This document shows positions 1 through 9,929 of a DNA stretch of 19,606 nucleotides, in pieces; the stretch's first letter is position 1; each line of letters opens with the position of its first letter. The DNA lies in assembly GCA_001598975.1 (NCBI GenBank), contig BBXU01001841.1, positions 1 through 19,606 on the forward strand. The letters run 5' to 3'. This DNA comes from Parachlorella kessleri (taxonomy: Eukaryota; Chlorophyta; Trebouxiophyceae; Chlorellales; Chlorellaceae). Both the position numbers and the translations under genes were made by a program. The notes below the pieces were generated by a model. That model ran no database searches. It saw nothing but the letters and a program-made list of their open reading frames with translations, and was not told where the DNA came from.

Positions 1-352
1 TGGGGGGGGCAGTGGTGGGGAGTGTGTTTGGGCGGGTGGACGGCCCTGCAGTGGGTTAGGGGTGGTAGTTGCTGTGGGGAAGTCGGTTTACTGGGTGTTG
101 GGGAGCAACATGGAGTGCAACTGTGTTTGTTGTTGGGTTGTGCAGGGACGTGACATGGTTTGCTCGACTGTAAACCAACTTGGGCTACTATCCCTGAGCT
201 GCTCAGTCACTCTTACTCTTCTGCACCAGGGGGCGATTCACAACTATGTCAGAGGGCCTGTGATGCGTTGGGCTCCCTCGTGCCAACAGCAAGGGCATGG
301 GAGGTGCCTCTAGGGGCCTCAACCCTGTGCTGCTGCCTGCCCCCTGCCGCAG
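1..352 (+). other. Intronic sequence upstream of MAP1 copy 1
   Basis: No exon is recognisable here. The last ~30 nt before the acceptor at 351-352 resemble the same place in the second copy (5142-5171), and the rest does not align. The stretch is therefore read as the 3' part of intron 5 of the upstream MAP1 gene. Confidence 0.6.
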
Positions 353-1445
353 TGCCTGCAGCTGGCCATCGCGGCGTGCAGGCCTGGTGTGCGGTACCGG
401 GAGATCGGCGACATCATCACCAAGCACGCCACCGCCAATGGGTGAGCTGGGGCTGCTGCCTTGGGTGCTGTGCTTACCGTCATCCCCCGCAGTGTGTTTG
501 AGTTTGTCTGCGCAACATAGTGGGGTGTGCTGGAGGTGGTGATGCAGCAGTCGTCTAAGGCATGGATGTGGCAAGCATCCAACTGACAGTGATTAGAGAG
601 GAGGTACGGGGTTCTCTGACTACGTACGCACTTTGTGTGCTAGCATGGGGATTGAAAGCGCAGCTGAGTAAGGACCTTGGTTGTATGCCGCAGGTTTAGC
701 GTGGTGAAGACGTACTGCGGCCATGGCATCGGCGACTTGTTCCACTGCGCGCCCAACATTCCCCACTATGCCCACAACAAGGCCAAGGGGGTGATGCAGC
801 CGGGGCAGACCTTCACAATAGAGCCGTGAGTGGCGTGTAGGCCCTGCTGGGATGTTGGTGTTCGTATGAGCCCGGGCATGGCTCAGCGTGTTGCTGTGAA
901 CAAAGTCCAGTTGAGGCGTCAGGCCGGCCGCGAATGGGAGACCCTCTCGGGCTGGCTGTGTGCAGGATGATCAATGTTGGCAGCCACCGAGACAAGACAT
1001 GGCCGGATGGATGGTGAGTTGCTGCTCTACCCAGCAGCTTGCCCCCACCGTGTGCCTTTTGGAATTCTGGTGGATGAGGAGAGTAGCGCACAGCGTCGCT
1101 GACTTCGGCGCTCTGATATGGCTGTTTGCTTTCATGCATTTTCCTTTTGCTGCTAGCCTGCTGCTGCGCATGCTGCATGAAATTGGTTGCTGGCGTTGGT
1201 ACAAAATTCAGTGGATTGCAGTCTGTTGGAGGGAAATCCAGTCCTCAGTTGTTTTATCATGACTTCTGAAAGCCCCCTGCTACTTCACATATTGGCACGG
1301 CCGACACTGGCGCAGGACCGCGGTGACGGAGGACGGCAAGCGGTCAGCCCAGTTTGAGCACACGCTGCTCATAACCAGGGACGGCTGCGAGGTGCTCACA
1401 CACCGCCTACCCACCTCGCCGCCCCTCTGGTGGGAGAAGGTGTGA
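353..1445 (+). CDS. MAP1: Methionine aminopeptidase 1, upstream copy: last four exons (5' part outside window)
   Basis: MAP1 removes the initiator methionine from nascent cytosolic proteins. Exons seen: 353-441, 694-825, 966-1013 and 1316-1445, all GT...AG and phase-consistent (399 nt, 132 residues, TGA stop). They encode the C-terminal half of the pita-bread fold: the PGVRYREIG segment, CGHG and LFH (the histidines equivalent to E. coli His171 and His178), FTIEP (Glu204) and SAQFEH (Glu235). The two aspartate ligands would lie in an exon upstream. In the downstream copy that exon is 498 nt further up, whereas only 352 nt are present here, so this is most simply the 3' end of a complete gene cut by the window edge. 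It differs from the downstream copy at about nine residues, ending WWEKV instead of WWEEE. A solo partial duplication cannot be excluded. Confidence 0.88.
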
Positions 1446-2513
1446 GAGGGCGGTGCCTCATGCAGCCCAGTCAGCGAGCAGGACTTGGCTGGTAGTGGTA
1501 TGCTGCCTGGTTGTTGCTGTATGGTTGGTATGAGATCCACAGCATGCAGAGCAGGATGCGCATGGGGCATAGCCCCTGGTCCAGGAAGGCAGTGGAGTAC
1601 CGGCCTGCGGCTGCATTTTTGTTTCCCTTGGTGGTACTTTCTTGTATGCTACTTTCTGCCCAAAAACTCCTTGATATTGGCGCTACGTGAGGCACCTGCC
1701 GCCAGAAGAGGCGTGGAAGGCTGTACAGCGCTTTGCCACCGAGCTATGCCAGACTGGAAAACCCGTGGGACCTTGGCCTTTAACCCAGGTACCGGTCCTA
1801 GCAGGCAAGGGGTAGGTTCAGCCCTGAGTCTGAGCTTCTTCAACCACACCTTATTAAGCGCATGGCCCGCATTGGCGTTTGGTGGGCACTAACCTGTCCT
1901 GACCAACCCATTGTGACTACTGCTGCTCCGTCGTCCTCCTTTTAGCCGTGGACCCTTGCCGGCACGCACAACAGGGCCACAAGTCTTGATGACATGCTGA
2001 GCCCAGTGACGAACCCCGAGCTGTTGGTAAGGAGCTTCACACTCTGCCTTTATTTTCTCAAGTGATCCCGTCCCACCCGTTCCTCTTGAAGGGAGCCCTT
2101 TGCCCCTTGATATGCAGTGGGATTGCAAGAGAGCGCCAACAGCTGCAGGGCAGGGGCAAAGGACAGCTGTTAGCTGAGGGCTGTCACAATAAGGTCGATA
2201 ATTTCCCTGTGCCCTGGCGATAGCAACCTGTCAAATGTGATACTCCGGTTTCAAGCCCTTAAATGGCTAGAAATGCCCTTTTCTCACTTCAGCTCAGAGC
2301 ATGGTCAAACTCGCTCTGGCTGGGTCTCCCACTTCAGCTCATGTCCTCCCCAGCCAACCTTGCCAAGTTGGGAATCTGATACCGTGCATCAAGCTGCAGG
2401 CTGTCGAGGCTAGCTGAGGATGCCAGCGAGCTGTCACGCCAGGTCAACGCAAGCTAGTCGTAATTAGAAGGGGCAGCTACCATCGTCTTCGCTTGAGCTC
2501 ACCTCAGCGAGCC
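1446..2513. other. Spacer between the two MAP1 copies
   Basis: About 1.07 kb between the stop of copy 1 and the ATG of copy 2. Apart from the candidate exon pair at 1675-2026, I see no gene. It must hold the 3' end of copy 1 and the promoter of copy 2, but no TATA box or TGTAA polyadenylation motif stands out. The short string CACTTCAGCTCA occurs twice, near 2286 and 2331. Confidence 0.5.
1675..2026 (+). other. Two candidate coding exons of unknown identity
   Basis: A protein-like frame is open from 1675 to 1788, includes LPPEEAWKAVQRFATEL, and ends at a GT donor (1789). A second frame, 1946-2026, follows a pyrimidine-rich AG acceptor, contains TLAGTHNRATSLDDML, and ends at a GTAAGG donor. 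Both junctions are phase 0, so the two join cleanly. A TGA at 1672-1674 closes the first frame upstream. No clean phase-0 acceptor marks its start except one after 1710, which would drop the LPPEE part. A possible last segment follows the AG before 2117. I do not recognise the family. It may be the tail of a separate small gene, or an extension of MAP1 copy 1 if the GT inside its last codons (from 1440) is used as a donor. Confidence 0.33.
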
Positions 2514-5500
2514 ATGTCGCCAGACCGGGACTGGAGCTCCGCAGTACCCTGCCCTATATCTTGTGCCAGGTGCCACAGTCCAGCCACCCTGCAATGCCCC
2601 AAGTGCCTAGAGCTCAAGCTCGAACGAGACCTTGGCTCCTACTGCTCCCAAGAGTGCTTCCAAGGTGACGCAGATAACAAATGGCCCTTTCTGTACAGTC
2701 TCTCGTGACACCGTGCTGTGGCAGTTGCTTTGTAACTTACGCAAGTTTTGTCAGTTGGCCGCCAGGCAGGCACGCTCGCCCGTTTGCATCCGAACGACCG
2801 CGACAGCAAGTTATGTGTGCTTGCAGGAGAGCTGGGTGGAGCACAAGAAGTTGCATAAACCCTCGGTAGACGGGTGGCACTACTGCACCCAGGGGGGCAA
2901 AGGGCGCAGCCTCAACATGCCCGACTACAGGTGGACGGGGCCCCTACGGCCGGCCAGAGTAGGGCCGCCACGGCCGGTGGGTGGGCGGGGATAGGAGTGA
3001 CACGCTGATGAAACCTCCGGGCTGCTTGCTGCTCTGGGTTGCTAATGTGGTGACTATGCTGGGTCCTGGCTGGCCTGTCTCATCTCCTCTGCGCATCTTT
3101 GTTCCATTGTGGTCAACCATACGGGCAGGCCTGGCACACTACACTCCCACTGATGACAGCTGCTGCCGATGAGTGCGGCGTATTTGCCCACCATATGCTG
3201 CTCCTCCTGTCCACCTCCCGGCCATATCAACAGCAACCCCTGCTCTTGCTGACACATCGATAATTTGTGGGTGATGCTGATTGCCTGACCTGCAGATCCC
3301 CGATAGCATCCCCAAGCCCAACTATTACCGGGGCGGCTATCCCACCAGTGAGATAGAGAGCCGGCAGCAGCGAGTCGTGCCGACACGGAGCGAGAGAGAC
3401 ATTGCCGGCATCCGGGAGGCGTGCCGCATCGGGCGCCTGGTACTAGATGCGGCACATGCGGCCGTCCGGCCTGGGGTGACCACAGATGAGCTTGACCGCA
3501 TTGTGGGTAATTGAGCCAAGCAAGGTCGGAAGAGGGGGGGGAGGCTGGGGGCGGGCTTTGTCAGTGAGGCTGGAGGGACATGGTCGAGCAAAGGTAGCAG
3601 ATATGGCTGCTGTGCAGTTGCCTTGTTTCAGCGCCATTGGGCAACGGGGCAAGGCTGGCTGACGTTGCTGGCACAACTTGGCGGTGGGAACATCAGCCGG
3701 AGGTTGGCGGTATTGGCCTCCACGCCTTAACACACCAACGAAACACCCAAGGAGGTTTTGCTAGCTGTGTGCTGGTGGGTGGCAGGGCAGTCCGCATACG
3801 CCGCCCTGACAGGCTGTGGGCTGGTGAGACTAGCGAGCCAGCCAGTCAGCCGGCCAGCCAGCAGCGGTTTGTCTTAATATTCTTCCACAGCCATGCCTTC
3901 AACATTTCACAGCACTTGATGTTTCTCCTTCAGCCAAGGGCCTTGCGTACTTGCACCGTGCAGGTGCATGAAACCACGCTTGCGCATGGCGCGTACCCCA
4001 GCCCGTTCAACTACTACCACTTCCCAAAGTCAGTGTGCTCATCCATCAACGAGGTGCGAGGTTGCGATGACATGCCTGTGCCACCCAGGCATGTGTCATT
4101 GCTGCCACAAGTTGGCCTGGCACAGCGGAATTCTCCCTGTGCCGTGCCTGACGCTGCCAGCGGGGCACCGCAGTGTCTGGTGGCGTTCTGATGCAAGACC
4201 TGCAGACGTTTAGCGCCCCTAGCTTCTACATCTGCATGCCTTCCCACACACTTCTACTTGAGTCGCCTGCTGGACGAGGAACACCATCCATATGCTAAGA
4301 ACATCAAAGTACTGGTCCATGGTACCGCAACCCGCCCTTCAGGATGCAAATCTTACATACCCGTGACAGAGCAGCACTGCTTCTGCCTGCGCCGCACTGA
4401 CTAGCCACTCCCTGTGTGCGCTGCCTACTGGGTAGAATGAGCGGTTGGGGGCTGCTAGGCGACATGAGCAGGTTACCACCAGCAGGACATGCCTGCTCCC
4501 TGCCCAGGTCATTTTGCCACGGCATCCCCGACCGGCGGCCGCTGGAGGATGGTGACATTGTGAACGTGGACGTGTCTGTCTACAAGGACGGCTACCACTC
4601 CGACTTGAATGAGACATTTGTGGTGGGGGAGGTGGACGAGGAGGGCAAGAAGGTCATCAGGGTCGCCTACGAGGTGGGTCGATGAAAGGGGCTGGGTCAG
4701 TAGAAGGCCTGAAGTGGTGGGGGACAGGAGAGTTTGGCAAGGCAGTGAAGTTCCCGGGTGGTCTTTGAGGCTGCGGTGGGTTAGACTGTGCTTGAATAGT
4801 TGGAAGTTTTGTCCTCCCTCCTGTTAATGTGCTTACCGAGGCTGGCCGTTGTCTCTAGGATGGGCAGACAATAGTGCAGGTTTCCTGGGGTTGGGCAGCG
4901 GCTGGCGGCTGGTCGGGGGTAGCCTAGCGAGCGGTATGGACCAGCGGTGGTCCCATGGCGTATCAATAGTGCTGGGTGCGGGTTATTGAGGGGTTGGCGG
5001 CATCTTGCCGGGGTGAGAGACCCGTCAGCAGTGACAGGCGTGCTCCTAACAACATGACAGCCCTGGGTGGCCAGGGGGGCAAGCTCGGCAGTGGGGTTGT
5101 GCTGCTGCGGACTGCGGGCTTGCCTATATCAACGAAGCGTGACCCTGTGCCGCCCTGCCCCCCTGCCGCAGTGCCTGCAGCTGGCCATTGCGGCGTGCAA
5201 GCCTGGTGTGCGGTACCGGGAGATTGGCGACATCATCGCCAAGCACGCCACCGCCAACGGGTGAGCGGGGGGCTGCTGCTGTTCTAGCTGTTGTGTATAA
5301 GGTGATCACTTGCTTGGGCTTGGCATGAATGGTGCTTGGTCTGGGCAGCAGGAAGCGGGGGCCACTTAGAGTTTGCTTGGGCGCAAACCGGTAGGCCTAG
5401 AGCTGAGCACTGGACTCGTACAAGTCCTGGACTTGGGCAAGTGGGCGGGTGGCTGCTGTGGCTTTCAGCCTCCTCCCCATGCAGCGCTTGCCACCTTCCA

Positions 5501-6441
5501 CCGCTTGTGTAACCCAGTCGTGCAGTTGAGTGCGTGCCTTCTCCCTCGTGCACCCTGTGGTGGGTGGGTGCTGATGCTTGAAGGAGGCTAGGGGGCGAGG
5601 CGATGCTGCCGCTGGAGTTGCAGGTTTAGCGTGGTGAAATCCTATTGCGGCCACGGCACCGGCGACTTGTTCCACTGCGCCCCCGATATCCCCCACTATG
5701 CGCACAACAAGGCCAAGGGCGTGATGCAGCCGGGGCAGACTTTCACAATAGAGCCGTGAGTGGTGGGGGCGTTGGACGGGGGCACTGTTGGTGCTGCTGG
5801 GGCCTCTACATTGGAAGGACGGAGCTGAAGCTGTTTCATTCGATTACAACCCATGGGTGTGGCTGGCTAGGTGAACACTTGTCATTGGACTACAAAGATT
5901 TATGATGGGCGCAGCGGTCCATGGCGTCATGAGGTCATGCAATCCAGGAGAGGAGCTTGTGTGTGCATTGGCTGCTTGCAGGATGATCAATGTGGGCAGC
6001 CACCGGGACAAGACGTGGCCGGACGGCTGGTGAGCCATCGCATGACCAGGTTACTATTTATGAAGAATATTCATGTATGAGTTGCAGTCATCGTTGGGGA
6101 ATGTTGCGCCATGCTCAGTAAAGCATACATGACTTGCATGGGCTTGCTCCATGGTCGCCCAAGGCATTCATGCTCTCCTACAAGCACTGCCCCTGTTGTG
6201 CTTGCCGCCCTGCACCGAGCCCGGGATGAGTCCCCTGGCAACGAGTGCCCATCGAGGCTTGTCGGTGCCATTGCCAAGCACTCACTTTGCTGCCTGGACG
6301 CGCCGCCACAGGACTGCGGTGACGGAGGACGGCAAGCGGTCAGCCCAGTTTGAGCACATGTTGCTCATTACCAGGGACGGCTGTGAGGTGCTCACGCAGC
6401 GCCTACCCACCTCGCCGCCCCTCTGGTGGGAGGAAGAATAG
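2514..6441 (+). CDS. MAP1: Methionine aminopeptidase 1, zinc-finger (cytosolic) type, nine exons
   Basis: Cytosolic metallopeptidase that removes initiator Met. Exons: 2514-2663, 2827-2976, 3296-3502, 3964-4053, 4508-4673, 5172-5260, 5624-5755, 5982-6029, 6312-6441. If read as the family expects, the product is 386 aa, the length of human METAP1. Residues 13-60 form the C6H2 MYND-like zinc finger of type 1 enzymes (C17/C20, C28/C31, C44/C48, H56/H60), absent from organellar forms. Then come [25 protein letters not shown] and HSD (metal aspartates), CGHG, LFH, TIEP and QFEH. The ATG sits directly before the finger. Two oddities: the exon 1/2 junction joins in frame only with a GG donor or GG acceptor, and exon 5 is 166 nt, one base too long for frame (TTTT where family VICHG needs TTT). 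These could be base-call errors, a non-canonical intron or a decaying copy. Confidence 0.88.
3834..3866. repeat. GCCA-rich simple repeat in MAP1 intron 3
   Basis: A short degenerate run of GCCA/GTCA/GGCCA units lies inside the intron between MAP1 exons 3 and 4. It is purely intronic and probably of no consequence. Confidence 0.7.
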
Positions 6442-7153
6442 CAGCAGGGCTGCGGCACGCATTTATGCCCTACTGATAGGTGGTGAACACCTGGTATGCC
6501 TTGCACTTCAGTGTACTTTCTGGCGGTTTCGCTCAGGCTCCAGGGCGTGGGGAGGTGAGAGGCGCATGGGGCAGGGTCTGATAGGTCACTAGGCAAACGC
6601 TGGCAGCTGCACTTGTGCATGCGTTGCTGCCTTGTAGAGACTGTGCACCGAGCATACAGCGTCACGCACCCGCGGCAAGGCTTTGCTGCCTTGTTTGAAA
6701 CTTGCAACTGTCACGGCTGGCGCAGCGTGGGCGTCTGCTCTGGGCGGTGTGATTGAAAGAGAGCTTTTCGTGGCCTACCCTTGGTTATCCTTTGGTGGTT
6801 ACCCCAAAGAGTTTCCAGGCTGTCTGGGTCTTGATGAGCTGGATGAGCTGGATGCTTGGCTCACTCGCCAATGATGGGACACGATGGACCAAGTGGGTGC
6901 CAACAGGGCTGGATAGAAAGGGTTGAGCCGCAGCGTGCGCTACAAATTCCCCATCAGTGCAGTTCACCCCTACCTCTCCGTTCGCATTGCCTGCCAACAT
7001 TAACAAACAGCACCACCTGCGGCTCTGTCGGAGAGGAACTGAGCATCCCCTGCACACTGCCCGCCCTGGCCAGACCCAGGGTAGCTAAGGCGCAATGGCA
7101 CTACCTGACGGCACCAACGCTTACTAGGACCATGAAGTCAATGCCACTGCTAA

Positions 7154-7210
7154 TAGCATGGGTGGCAGGTAGTGCAATCAGGGAGTAGAGCTGGGCTGGA
7201 CTGGACTGAC
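7154..7210. repeat. Dispersed ~55-bp repeat, copy 1
   Basis: This shares a core TAGCATGGGTGGCAGGT, followed by GTGC, CAGGGAGT and GAGCTGG...TGGACTGAC, with 10122-10174. Both copies are in the same orientation and in non-coding DNA. Identity is high but not perfect. Confidence 0.6.
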
Positions 7211-7689
7211 TAAACCTGGCAGCCACAGCTGCATGTGATCAATGTTACTCTGGCATGCGTGGTGCAGCTCCAGGTCTACCAGTACAGGTGTTTGGTGCGC
7301 TTATGGGGCTCAGGATGTTAACATGGTGGTGCTGTGTTTCCAGAAGCTCAGCCTTGTCCAGGCGGAGTGTCTCTGACACAGGTTCGGCAGTTGGTTGCTG
7401 GCAGACCCCGCGCTTGGCATTGACCCCCGCCTGACAGGACCAAGCGGTCTCAACATGCCCATCAGCAACTGCATATGGCTGCGAAGCGTCGCTGGGGGCC
7501 TGCGGGCAATTCCATAGGGCTGCCAGAGTTGTCAATACGTTGAATACGCCTGCCGCCAGCATTGCATGAACACGAGGCCCTGGTCATCCACGCCATCCTA
7601 GCCAGCCCGCTCAGGATTGCTGGCTTCTAGCTCCTAGTCTTTCCTTCCCCTCCCTTGCTTGTTGCATTGACTGGGTGATGTGCTAACAG

Positions 7690-7694
7690 TTACA
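7690..7694 (-). terminator. Probable psaE polyadenylation signal (TGTAA on the minus strand)
   Basis: TGTAA is the usual polyadenylation motif of green algae. On the minus strand it occurs about 200 nt downstream of the psaE stop, a plausible 3' UTR length. The match is only five bases, so it rests on position. Confidence 0.5.
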
Positions 7695-7850
7695 CATGCT
7701 CCTGTCAACACATGGTGTTATCCTGAGCTAGTACCCGGTCAGTCCGCAAAGCACGGCGCGCGCTGCATGGGGCCGCGGCTGGATGCTAGATACCTCAAAA
7801 ATGAACTAGGCTCTCGTATTCTTCTCAGTTGGCGCATATATAACATGGTA

Positions 7851-7876
7851 CTGCTGCTGCTGCTCCTACTGCTGCT
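7851..7876. repeat. CTG/CAG triplet run in the psaE 3' flank
   Basis: An interrupted CTG run lies just downstream of the psaE stop codon. On the psaE strand it reads as CAG repeats within the likely 3' UTR. Confidence 0.8.
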
Positions 7877-7891
7877 CCCCAAGATGGACAT

Positions 7892-8755
7892 CTATGCCTT
7901 GACCTCCTCAATCTGCATGGTCACACAAATCCCATTCAGGACCATGATCAACCCCCACCCCATAGATCGTAACCAAGGCAGGACACCTGTTCATGGTTGT
8001 AGCTGGCCTCCCTCAGGTTCACCTCTTAAGCTACACGGCACCCGCTTGCGGGCCTGCCAATTTCTTTCCACAAACTTGACGCACACTACAAGCCTTACTC
8101 CACGGTGGTGCAACGATGCAATGCTCACCTCGTCAAGGGCAAAGTTGTTGGTGGCAACCCCAGAGTATGACACGCGGGTGCCAAACCGCACCACCACTGG
8201 ATAGCGGATGCCGGTCTGGTCAACGGACACAACGGTGCCGGTCTCCTTGAACCAGTAGGACTCGGGGCGCAGAATACGGACCTGCACCAGCACAGCCGGC
8301 GTGCTGCTTGAGGGACGACACCTTGCGTAGGGTTCTTTGGCAACCTTGGCTGTGCCTGTGCTGTCAGCCCTCCTCAGGTGGGAGAGTAAGCCCCCTGGCC
8401 TCCAGACTTTGTCCCTGCAATAGGTAACAGCTTGGGTGGTACTCGCTGCTGCACCCTGCTGCACCCTACAGCCTGATCGCCCACCCCAGGCCGTACTCAC
8501 AGTGGAGCCGCGCTTCGGACCAACGTCGGGCTTCTTGGCTGGGGCAGCGGTAGCAGCCTCCTCGGCCCTCACAACCAGCCTGGGGCGGGCTGCGCCTGCA
8601 GCAACCTCCAACGCATGGTATCATGAAAGAGCTCCCCGCAGCACCCCAAGCCACGGGAGGCCACTGGTAAGCCTGCAAGCTCAGCATCAGCTCAGACAGC
8701 TGCCCAAGGCTGGCGTACCGCGCAGTAGGGTGGGCTTGACAGCGAAGCTCTGCAT
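7892..8755 (-). CDS. psaE: Photosystem I reaction centre subunit IV (PsaE), plastid-targeted
   Basis: PsaE is a small stromal-side subunit of photosystem I that supports ferredoxin docking and cyclic electron flow. Four exons on the minus strand: 8755-8719, 8595-8501, 8281-8129 and 7912-7892 (306 nt, 101 aa, TAG stop); every junction is GT...AG and phase-consistent. The N-terminus is a short Ser/Arg/Ala-rich chloroplast transit peptide starting MQSFAVKP, with likely cleavage after VVRA (about residue 23). An Ala/Lys-rich linker with VGPKRGS follows, then the SH3-like core with [30 protein letters not shown] and [11 protein letters not shown]. The last exon encodes only IEEVKA and the stop. 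The ATG was chosen because it opens the only upstream exon with the right phase. Mature length of about 78 residues fits the family. Confidence 0.95.
8446..8467. repeat. 11-bp direct duplication in psaE intron 2
   Basis: CTGCTGCACCC occurs twice in direct succession within the intron between psaE exons 2 and 3. It has no evident function. Confidence 0.75.
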
Positions 8756-9088
8756 TTTGGCGGCTGGATGTTAGTGAGGAGCGAAACACTGTCAGCGAAG
8801 GAGCCGGCCGGTTCGAACCTGGAGTTTGCGTGGGGTCCAAACCGAAATCTACCCTCAATCCCATCCTGGCAGTACTGATGTACGTCTTACGCAGCATGCT
8901 ACGCAGTTAGGGCGCAAAGGTGGAGACCTATGCCCTGCTAGCCTGGCCTCGTACTCAGCTCGTTTATGCTGCTTTCTCACTCGGCTGGTCAGCAGGTGTC
9001 GTAAGGTCCAGCCAGGGATCTCGTCGGCTTGCGATCAGTTTAGCATTTGCCTCACCTTCCGTACCACACGCTCAGCTTAGGAGCATCC
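8756..9088. promoter_or_regulatory. Divergent promoter region of psaE and the TMEM256-like gene
   Basis: The two start codons face away from each other across 333 bp, which must contain both promoters and both 5' UTRs unless non-coding upstream exons exist. The perfect 10-bp palindrome GGTTCGAACC lies near 8811-8820, within a CG-rich stretch close to psaE. No convincing TATA box is visible for either gene. A shared light-responsive promoter is possible but is inference. Confidence 0.55.
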
Positions 9089-9929
9089 ATGAGCCTCTGG
9101 CTTCATAGGCTCGCTGGATTGTCGGGTGCCACTGCTGTAGCAGCCGGGGCCTATGGTAGCCACGGCTTCAGGTGAGTCAGTGTGGGGGCTGGGCTGTCTA
9201 TCGGACACTCGCCTCCTAGCTGCCTGACAACTTGGGAATTTCGTGGGTGTGATCAGCAGGCAAGAGCATGTTGGGTGCAGGCCCAAGGACGACTATTTCC
9301 GCATGGTTTTCGACCGAGCAAACAAGTACCAGTTCCTCAATGCGGCCTTGCTGCTGGCTGCACCTATCACACGGTAACAAACTGCCCGCTTGGGCGGTGA
9401 TCCATTTGTTCCCCCCACGTGCAAGGACCCACGATGAAATTGAGCTACGGACAATAGCGATAACATTTGCGCTTAGTCTTTTGCGTGCTGCAACCTTTTC
9501 AGCGTAATCAACAGGAAGTGATGCCTTCAGGCGTCCCAATTTGGTAGGGGCCTTTGCAACAGCCAGCACGATCCTCTTCAGCGGAAGCTGCTACCTTGTA
9601 GCGCTCAAGGAGGACAGGAAGTTTGGCAAGCTGGCTCCTTTGGGGTAAGCGTAGGAATTTGTTTGGCTTGGCAGACCGGGAGGTGCAGTCGCTGGCTCTC
9701 AACCTGCTTTGTGGTACTGGGAGTTGCCCTCCTCTGATCCTTACCTGCATTGATGATCTGGTGGCATCACACATGCTGGCTAGTAGGTGGCCGGCTTGGG
9801 CCTCTCTTATGCCCTCACATTGGCAAGATTCCCACTGTGACGGAAACAACATCCTGGACTCAGCGGCGCTTGTTGCGTCTATGTAGAGGGATGCTGGCGA
9901 TTGCGGCCTGGCTGGCGGTAGCTCTGTAG
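9089..9929 (+). CDS. TMEM256/DUF423-family small membrane protein
   Basis: Four exons: 9089-9171, 9281-9373, 9531-9644 and 9887-9929 (333 nt, 110 aa, TAG stop), all GT...AG with matching phases. The start LHRLAGLSGATAVAAGAYG, the SHGF motif, then FDRANKYQFLNAALLLAAP, match the conserved N-terminal half of TMEM256/DUF423 proteins (family pattern: LSGA...GAYGAHG...F..A...H..H). Four hydrophobic segments are seen: residues ~8-26, ~46-57, a segment with GAFATASTILFSGSCYLVAL, and the C-terminus with GGGMLAIAAWLAVAL. Length fits the family (about 110-125). The family's biochemical role is not established. The AG before 9887 is a slightly pyrimidine-poor acceptor, but its phase and the resulting Gly-rich loop are right. 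The nearest ATG to the conserved block was chosen. Confidence 0.88.

Larger units (their letters stand above)
6442..7891. other. Spacer between MAP1 and the 3' end of psaE
   Basis: The convergent spacer holds no recognisable gene. A 64-codon plus frame at 6683-6874 without an ATG ends with an Asp-Glu-Leu repeat (LDELDELDAW) encoded by tandem CTGGATGAG units; it is open but unidentified. The stretch near 6965-7015 resembles a repeat found in the RNase spacers, 7154-7210 matches 10122-10174, and a CTG run lies at 7851-7876. The psaE 3' untranslated region lies at the right end. Confidence 0.5.

Noticed and set aside
6683..6874. Open frame ending in an Asp-Glu-Leu repeat
   Set aside because: It has no ATG, no convincing splice acceptor and no recognised family. 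It is noted in the spacer description but not called as a gene.
7680..8204. 174-codon plus-strand open frame with a leucine run
   Set aside because: It is antisense to psaE exons and intron. The leucine run is just the CTG repeat.
8805..8825. GGTTCGAACC resembling a tRNA T-loop
   Set aside because: The flanks do not form a five-base T stem on either strand, and no acceptor, D or anticodon arms fit. It is only a palindrome.
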